Source of the DNA: a bacterium
GTDB lineage: Bacteria > Patescibacteriota > Saccharimonadia > Saccharimonadales > UBA4665
Direction: 5' to 3'
Length of the DNA stretch: 64,000 nucleotides
Assembly (NCBI GenBank): GCA_021783725.1
Contig: JAJXTN010000001.1
Location: 79,751-143,750, forward strand
Within the stretch, counting starts at the first letter, position 1. Each line of letters starts with the position of its first letter. Shown here in pieces: positions 59,545-64,000 of the stretch. The notes beneath the pieces are model-generated. The model was not told where the DNA came from. It made no database searches and was given only the letters and a program-made list of their open reading frames with translations. The position numbers and the translations under genes were made by a program.

Positions 59545-60771
59545 CTAGATTCGAAATCGAGTGAAAAGACTGTTAATGAAACCTTTGGCTGACTCGGCTT
59601 TACCATGCAGTGGCGGCAAATCAGGCAGCAATAACATGTCTAACAACATTAAGCCGACAACTGTGGTGTAAGTAGCGTCTTCTACGGTATCAACCAAGCC
59701 ACCGATATTATGTAATTTACCGATTCTAGCTGGCAACTGTAGCTTATCACGGGCGAATTCATCGAGTCCTGGTAGTTTAGACGTTCCGCCGGTGATTACT
59801 ACGCCGCCGGGCAGTTTACGCGATCGCTTGATTTTCTGTAACTCCTTGTCGACATACTCCAATAACTCCTCGACTCGAGCTTCAACTATCATTGATATTT
59901 CGTCGAAGTCAAAATTGTGCGTCGTATCGCCAACTTTTACTGTGGCATTTAGTTTTTTAACACCTTTTTTGATATTAGCATGTTGAAGTTTCACCCGTTC
60001 GGCGACATCGAGGTCGGTTTTTAAGCCAATCGCTAAATCATTCGTGATATGTTGACCGCCAATTGGCAAAACCGATACGTACTGGACTTCCCCGTCTTCA
60101 AACACAATCAAATTAGTCGTGCCGGCGCCAATATCGATTAAAGCCGTGCCAGCCTCTCGTTGTTGTCGAGTCAAAACTGCTTCGGCGGCCGCTAGTCCAG
60201 ACACCGTGTGGTGCGAAATCGCGACTTCAGCTTTTTCCAGCGACATTTCCAGATTTCTAAGGTTCGGCGATGAGGCAGTAACTATATGGGCATCGACTTC
60301 TAAACGAACGCCATGCATGCCAACTGGGTCCTTAATATTGCGCTGGCCGTCCAAACTGTAGTTCTTGGCGAAGAATTGAACGATTTCACGATTTGGTGGC
60401 AGTGAGACGATGGTTGCAGCTTCTTCAACCCGCAAGCGATCATCTAGCGTAATCTCCCGATTGGCGGCCGATATAGCAATCACTCCTTCGGAGTCGATAC
60501 CACTAACATGCGAGCCGTTAACATTAACCGTTGCGCGTTTGATTGATTTACCAGATATTCGCTCAGCTTCAGTGACAGCTTTGACAATCGCTTCGGCGAC
60601 TTCATCGACATGAACCACCGCACCGCGCCGCATACCTTGATTCAAGGCTTGACCATGACCAATGATCGAAGGAGTGTTGCTCCCGTTCGGGTCAAACATG
60701 CCAACAACACAGCGCACCATACTAGTGCCTACGTCGAGACCGATAAAATATTCTTGAGCGTTACCGTTCAT
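59545..60771 (-). CDS. ftsA: Cell division protein FtsA
   Basis: Actin-like membrane tether of FtsZ. 408 aa: EYFIGLDVGTSMVRCVVG phosphate-1 motif, IDIGAGTTNLIVFEDG phosphate-2 motif, VVITGGTSKLPGL adenosine motif, and a C-terminal amphipathic end (KGFINSLFTRFRI) for membrane attachment. TATACT (60781-60786) ends 9 nt before the ATG, so it is probably leaderless. It is separated from ftsZ by 194 nt. Confidence 0.96.
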   Translation of the reverse strand: MNGNAQEYFIGLDVGTSMVRCVVGMFDPNGSNTPSIIGHGQALNQGMRRGAVVHVDEVAEAIVKAVTEAERISGKSIKRATVNVNGSHVSGIDSEGVIAISAANREITLDDRLRVEEAATIVSLPPNREIVQFFAKNYSLDGQRNIKDPVGMHGVRLEVDAHIVTASSPNLRNLEMSLEKAEVAISHHTVSGLAAAEAVLTRQQREAGTALIDIGAGTTNLIVFEDGEVQYVSVLPIGGQHITNDLAIGLKTDLDVAERVKLQHANIKKGVKKLNATVKVGDTTHNFDFDEISMIVEARVEELLEYVDKELQKIKRSRKLPGGVVITGGTSKLPGLDEFARDKLQLPARIGKLHNIGGLVDTVEDATYTTVVGLMLLDMLLLPDLPPLHGKAESAKGFINSLFTRFRI

Positions 60772-60864
60772 CTTGACAGTAGTATAGCGCTATTGCTTGG
60801 TCTGTCGCAAGCTTGGGTGTATTATGGCGTCACATATAATTAATGAATATAGTTTTGGAGTAGC

Positions 60865-61224
60865 ATGAGTGCCGAAGAATTATCTATAACTGACCTCGTT
60901 AAAGGTATGGACCAGAGCTTAGATACGTATGCAGATCTTAAAGGTGTAGATGATGTTTCTGACGCTGCTATTGGTACAGCTATTCAGCTGTCTCATCTTG
61001 TTGGGCAATTACTTTTTGATGCAGATAGCCCTTTTGACCCAAAACTTACTAGACTAATCGTAGATGAAGTTGAGGCTAATCCTCCAAAAGACGAAGATAC
61101 TAACGCCAATACATTACCTAAAGCCTTTGTTCTAGGCCTTAGCATCGGACTGACGATGTGTGTTGAGGGTTATCGTGAACGAATGATCCTGAATGGGATT
61201 AAAGAGTCTCCCAAACTCGACTAA
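60865..61224 (+). CDS. Hypothetical acidic protein, 119 aa
   Basis: MSAEELSITDLVKGMDQSLDT-like helical N-terminus, acidic loop EANPPKDEDTNANT (about 73-86) and a helical C-terminus (FVLGLSIGLTMCVEGYRERM). Mostly alpha-helical, no membrane segment certain. GGAG lies 5 nt before the ATG. It is divergent from ftsA and convergent with the flavoprotein gene. No family recognised. Confidence 0.7.
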   Translation: MSAEELSITDLVKGMDQSLDTYADLKGVDDVSDAAIGTAIQLSHLVGQLLFDADSPFDPKLTRLIVDEVEANPPKDEDTNANTLPKAFVLGLSIGLTMCVEGYRERMILNGIKESPKLD

Positions 61225-61269
61225 CTTTTCAAATCTTGACACTCAAATATGACAATAGCGAGTAATTGT

Positions 61270-62673
61270 TTATTTGATTGTTAATTTGGACAACCCAAAA
61301 ATTGTTTTAAGTGCGGCTTTTCTAATATTGACTGGCGGCTGATCTTTAACCCTGATTTTGTCATATATCGTCGGTAGTGAGTCAGCCTTATACTTTTTCC
61401 TTAAATTTATATACCATTGCTTGTCGTATATCTTCCAGAATTCAGTCTCCGTATAGTATGAATGCGCGTAAAACCACTTTTTACCACCTAATCTATGTAA
61501 TTCAGTCTCAATCATGCGGTTCGCCTCAACAAACGCTTTATGATTCGCAAATTTAGTGCCGGCCCAAATACCAACATTGATAACTTGTTTGCAATCAATA
61601 TTGTTACACAGTAAAGGAGAATCCCGGTCCGGCAACATTGGACATAGCCATAATGGAAAAGTATTGAGCTGTTTGGCTAGATATTCGATGAATTCCACAG
61701 TTTTATCAGATGAGACGGCCATATCTTGAACGATATACTGCTGAGCCGCCCCGCTAGCTTGTAACGCTTGATAAAGTTTCCTAGTATGCAACAAAGGGTC
61801 CAACATCCATCTAGTAAAACGATTAAATGGTATACCTGCTCGCTCGAATGGATATCTACCGGTCCAAAATGCACCACGATCATATCTGAATAAGTAATCT
61901 TTGAGTGGAACTGTCTCAGACCAAATTTCGTGTTTCTGGCTCATATTTTCAACGTGCAAATAGAACCACGGATCATGACTGCGACTAAAACGCTGGATTG
62001 GCACTACAGCTTCATCGCAAAGTGATCCGGCGAGTATTGTCCCGCTATTTGGGCTGAACATTATGCCGTCAATATAATCATATTTTCCGTTTGAAACTAT
62101 CTCGTCAATTTTAGTTACTGCTTGCGTATAGCTGCCCACTTTAATGTAGTCGAGTCTGACGTATTTCTTTGCCGGAATAAGCTTAATCTCTGAGGCGGTT
62201 AAAACACCCAGTGAACCATATGAGCCGGCAGTCCCATTAAACAAATCTGCATTATCTTTAGGCGAAGTTTTGATTGTACTACCGTCAGCTAATATCATCT
62301 CATGCCAATTTGATAAGCGATTGAAACAACCCCATTTAAAGGAGCTACTCTCACCAGCACCTCCTTGTATACCACCGCCGACCGTAATCCCCGGGAATTC
62401 CATCACTACCGGTGGCATTAACCCATGCTCAAGTGTCTGGTCAAGCAGTATGTCCATCGCTACGTTTGGCTCGACGATTGCAATACGCTTTTTTGGGTCA
62501 ATAGACAACACTCGATTGAGCTGGCTAACGTCTAGCATTTGATCACGTTTGAACGATAACGATCGAGTGGAGTTTGTCGAACCATGATAAACAAGAAAAG
62601 CCGTCTTAGATTCATGAAAATCTTTAACTTGTCTGGATAAATCTTCTACGAGCTGATTATGACTATCATCCAT
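61270..62673 (-). CDS. DHCR24-like FAD-binding oxidoreductase
   Basis: 467 aa, cytoplasmic, FAD_binding_4 (PCMH) fold in the N-terminal half: VEPNVAMDILLDQTLEHG, TVGGGIQGGAGESSSFKWG, LADGSTIKTS, GSYGSLGVLTASEIKLIPAKKYV. The C-terminal half (FYLHVENMSQKHE, VPLKDYLFRYDRGAFW, YIVQDMAVS, FPLWLCPM) resembles the animal/plant Delta24-sterol reductase DHCR24/DIMINUTO along its length. No sterol pathway is evident here, so the natural substrate is probably a different isoprenoid or lipid. It starts 3 nt after the phosphatase gene. Confidence 0.85.
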   Translation of the reverse strand: MDDSHNQLVEDLSRQVKDFHESKTAFLVYHGSTNSTRSLSFKRDQMLDVSQLNRVLSIDPKKRIAIVEPNVAMDILLDQTLEHGLMPPVVMEFPGITVGGGIQGGAGESSSFKWGCFNRLSNWHEMILADGSTIKTSPKDNADLFNGTAGSYGSLGVLTASEIKLIPAKKYVRLDYIKVGSYTQAVTKIDEIVSNGKYDYIDGIMFSPNSGTILAGSLCDEAVVPIQRFSRSHDPWFYLHVENMSQKHEIWSETVPLKDYLFRYDRGAFWTGRYPFERAGIPFNRFTRWMLDPLLHTRKLYQALQASGAAQQYIVQDMAVSSDKTVEFIEYLAKQLNTFPLWLCPMLPDRDSPLLCNNIDCKQVINVGIWAGTKFANHKAFVEANRMIETELHRLGGKKWFYAHSYYTETEFWKIYDKQWYINLRKKYKADSLPTIYDKIRVKDQPPVNIRKAALKTIFGLSKLTIK

Positions 62674-62676
62674 TTT

Positions 62677-63249
62677 TTATAGTTCAATGAACGAGACTAC
62701 TTCGCCTGCTTCAAATCTGAAATTGGCTACAAAGTCATGGGCGTTGTGTGTTAGATCAGCAATACCAATACTGTCTTGGTTGAAAGCGGCCCGAATGGCA
62801 TTTATCGTGCCGTCGTGAGCCACTAACAGTATAGATTCACCGTGGTTTCTGGCATCAAGTTCTACCAGACAGTCGATGACTCTAGCCTGCATTTGATTTA
62901 ATGATTCACCGTTAGGCGAAACAAAATCGGCGTTTTCGACAGCCGACATTTCTGGATATGCCTCATAAGGCTGATTGGCATAATCGCCATAATTAACTTC
63001 GCGCAAAGCTTTTAGCCGCTGGATGTCTTCGGTGTAGCCTAATTTACGAGCGATGATATAGGCCGTTGTGAATGCTCGGCCCAAATCACTTGCAACAATT
63101 AAATCCAACTTAACGTCGACTAATTTAGCCGCCGACGCCTGGGCATTCCGAACACCTTCCTCAGTTAAGGGTGTATCTATCCAACCAGAAAATCGCCTAT
63201 TGAGGTTATTTTCGGTCTGACCGTGTCGGCTAATATAAAAATTTGTCAT
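62677..63249 (-). CDS. Histidine phosphatase (phosphoglycerate-mutase family)
   Basis: 190 aa with the RHG motif (R8-H9-G10, ISRHGQTENN), SDLGRAFTTA, LREVNYGDYANQPYEAYPE and the second histidine in LLVAHDGTINAI. Could be a cofactor-dependent mutase or a broad phosphatase such as GpmB/CobC types; the small size favours a phosphatase. Lies between map and the flavoprotein gene, with 10 nt and 3 nt gaps, so all three probably share an mRNA. Confidence 0.9.
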   Translation of the reverse strand: MTNFYISRHGQTENNLNRRFSGWIDTPLTEEGVRNAQASAAKLVDVKLDLIVASDLGRAFTTAYIIARKLGYTEDIQRLKALREVNYGDYANQPYEAYPEMSAVENADFVSPNGESLNQMQARVIDCLVELDARNHGESILLVAHDGTINAIRAAFNQDSIGIADLTHNAHDFVANFRFEAGEVVSFIEL

Positions 63250-63259
63250 ATTATATAGA

Positions 63260-64000
63260 CTATATTTTGGTTAGGATTTCGGCGCCGGTTTCGGTAATTA
63301 GGACGGTGTGTTCGAAATGGGCGGCCCAAGAATTATCAGCTGTTAGAATTGTCCAGCCATCTGGTGCGGTCACAACTCGATCGGTGCCAAGCGTGACCAT
63401 CGGTTCGATGGCGATAGTCATGCCCTTGCTCAACCACGGACCAGTGTCAGCTCGACCATAGTTGGGGATGTTCGGATCTTCGTGAATATGATGGCCAACG
63501 CCGTGACCAACTAGATCGCGGACAATGCCATAACGATGTTTCTTGAGGAACTTCTCGATAGCCGACCCGATATCACCGGTTCGGACTTGGTCGTGAACGG
63601 TGGCAATCCCGATATTCAAAGCTTCTTCGGTATCGGCCACCAGTTGAATGTGCCCACGCTGTTTTGGCCGCCCAGCAATGACTGATATGGCAGCATCAGT
63701 AATCATGCCTTTATAAGTAACACCGAAATCCAATCCGACAATATCACCGTCATTGATAACTTTATTAGTGCTAGGGATGCCATGGACGACTTCTTGATTG
63801 ACTGATATGCAAATAACGTCAGGGAAACCTTGGTAACCGAGAAAACTAGCTTGGCCGTCACCCAGCTCGTGGAGTTTAGCTTTGGCGATATCGGCCAACT
63901 GCTTGGTAGTTATGCCAGGCTTTAGAATGGTTTTTAGATGCTGTAAAACTGTGGCCAACATCCGACCGCTCTCGCGCATGGCAGTGATTTCGCTGGCTGT
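63260..64000 (-). CDS. map: Methionine aminopeptidase (5' end outside the window)
   Basis: Removes the initiator methionine from new proteins. At least 247 residues are visible; an in-frame TASEITAMRESGRMLATVL at the window edge shows that the ATG at 63979 is internal and the real start lies beyond 64000. The metal ligands are found in VGLDFGVTYKGMITDAA (two Asp), GHGVGHHIHEDP (His), and IEPMV and EHTV (two Glu), the type I arrangement. Downstream are the histidine phosphatase and flavoprotein genes. Confidence 0.95.
   Translation of the reverse strand, partial: TASEITAMRESGRMLATVLQHLKTILKPGITTKQLADIAKAKLHELGDGQASFLGYQGFPDVICISVNQEVVHGIPSTNKVINDGDIVGLDFGVTYKGMITDAAISVIAGRPKQRGHIQLVADTEEALNIGIATVHDQVRTGDIGSAIEKFLKKHRYGIVRDLVGHGVGHHIHEDPNIPNYGRADTGPWLSKGMTIAIEPMVTLGTDRVVTAPDGWTILTADNSWAAHFEHTVLITETGAEILTKI

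Noticed and set aside
1..64000. Recoded UGA (as in Gracilibacteria/Absconditabacteria)
   Set aside because: Intact RF2, many genes ending in TGA with 4-nt overlaps, and no conserved gene interrupted by TGA.
1..64000. tRNA and rRNA genes
   Set aside because: No GGTTCGAATCC-type T-arm with an acceptor stem and no rRNA core motif was seen; a GGGTTCGA-like match at 48400 is within parB.

Overview
The window reads as a piece of a small, streamlined bacterial chromosome, most likely Candidate Phyla Radiation (Patescibacteria), and by gene content and moderate GC probably Saccharibacteria (TM7). This is inferred without a search. The genes are short, densely packed and often overlap by 4 nt. Nearly all encode information processing, division and envelope functions. 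The only clear biosynthetic enzymes are CTP synthase and a B12-type ribonucleotide reductase. An intact RF2 gene and many TGA stops with 4-nt overlaps show that UGA is a stop codon, which argues against the UGA-recoded CPR lineages. The division and wall genes (ftsEX with a CHAP hydrolase, LCP protein, HtrA, CtpA, FtsA/FtsZ) suggest a Gram-positive-type wall.

Layout. 1-9.3 kb (minus strand): a cut PIF1-like helicase, RNase HI, a zeta-type kinase with a tiny downstream ORF, glyS, recO, a degenerate receiver/histidine-kinase-like pair, two membrane proteins, xseBA and a flippase-like protein. 9.4-12.6 kb: TRM11-like methyltransferase, rpmA, an unknown protein and a stand-alone response regulator. 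12.8-25 kb: pyrG, then a conserved envelope block (ctpA, CHAP hydrolase, ftsX, ftsE, prfB, M16 peptidase, secA, hpf). 25-33 kb: serS, a Cas4-like Fe-S nuclease, HAD phosphatase, msrA, a small membrane protein, a MacB-like ABC pair, a zincin, lysS. 33-39 kb: greA, proS, CPBP protease, rseP, frr, tsf, rpsB, which is the usual rpsB-to-proS neighbourhood without pyrH, uppS, cdsA and dxr. 40-42.4 kb (plus): rpmE, prfA, prmC. 42.6-50.4 kb: htrA, a membrane protein, LCP protein, lepB, parB, parA, a structured intergenic region, rplU. 50.5-64 kb: ileS behind a T-box leader, a thioredoxin-like protein, nrdJ, nrdR, ftsZ, ftsA, an unknown gene, a DHCR24-like flavoprotein, a histidine phosphatase and a cut methionine aminopeptidase.

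Regulation. Two start types recur. First genes of transcription units often have a TATAAT-like -10 box, many of them extended, ending only 6-9 nt before the start codon, which predicts leaderless mRNAs. Genes with real leaders or inside operons tend to have AGGAGG-like sites. Intergenic spaces hold long imperfect palindromes built from iterated short words (GCTAATT-like, GTAGACT-like, AACAGATTACAG-like, ACATGTTACATG-like) and one perfect 7-bp tandem array.

The best candidates for something new are the ileS T-box whose tRNA-binding bulge lies inside the terminator hairpin, the zeta kinase/small ORF module, the paired pseudo-kinase and pseudo-receiver, the DHCR24-like enzyme, the leaderless promoter class and the palindromic intergenic repeats.
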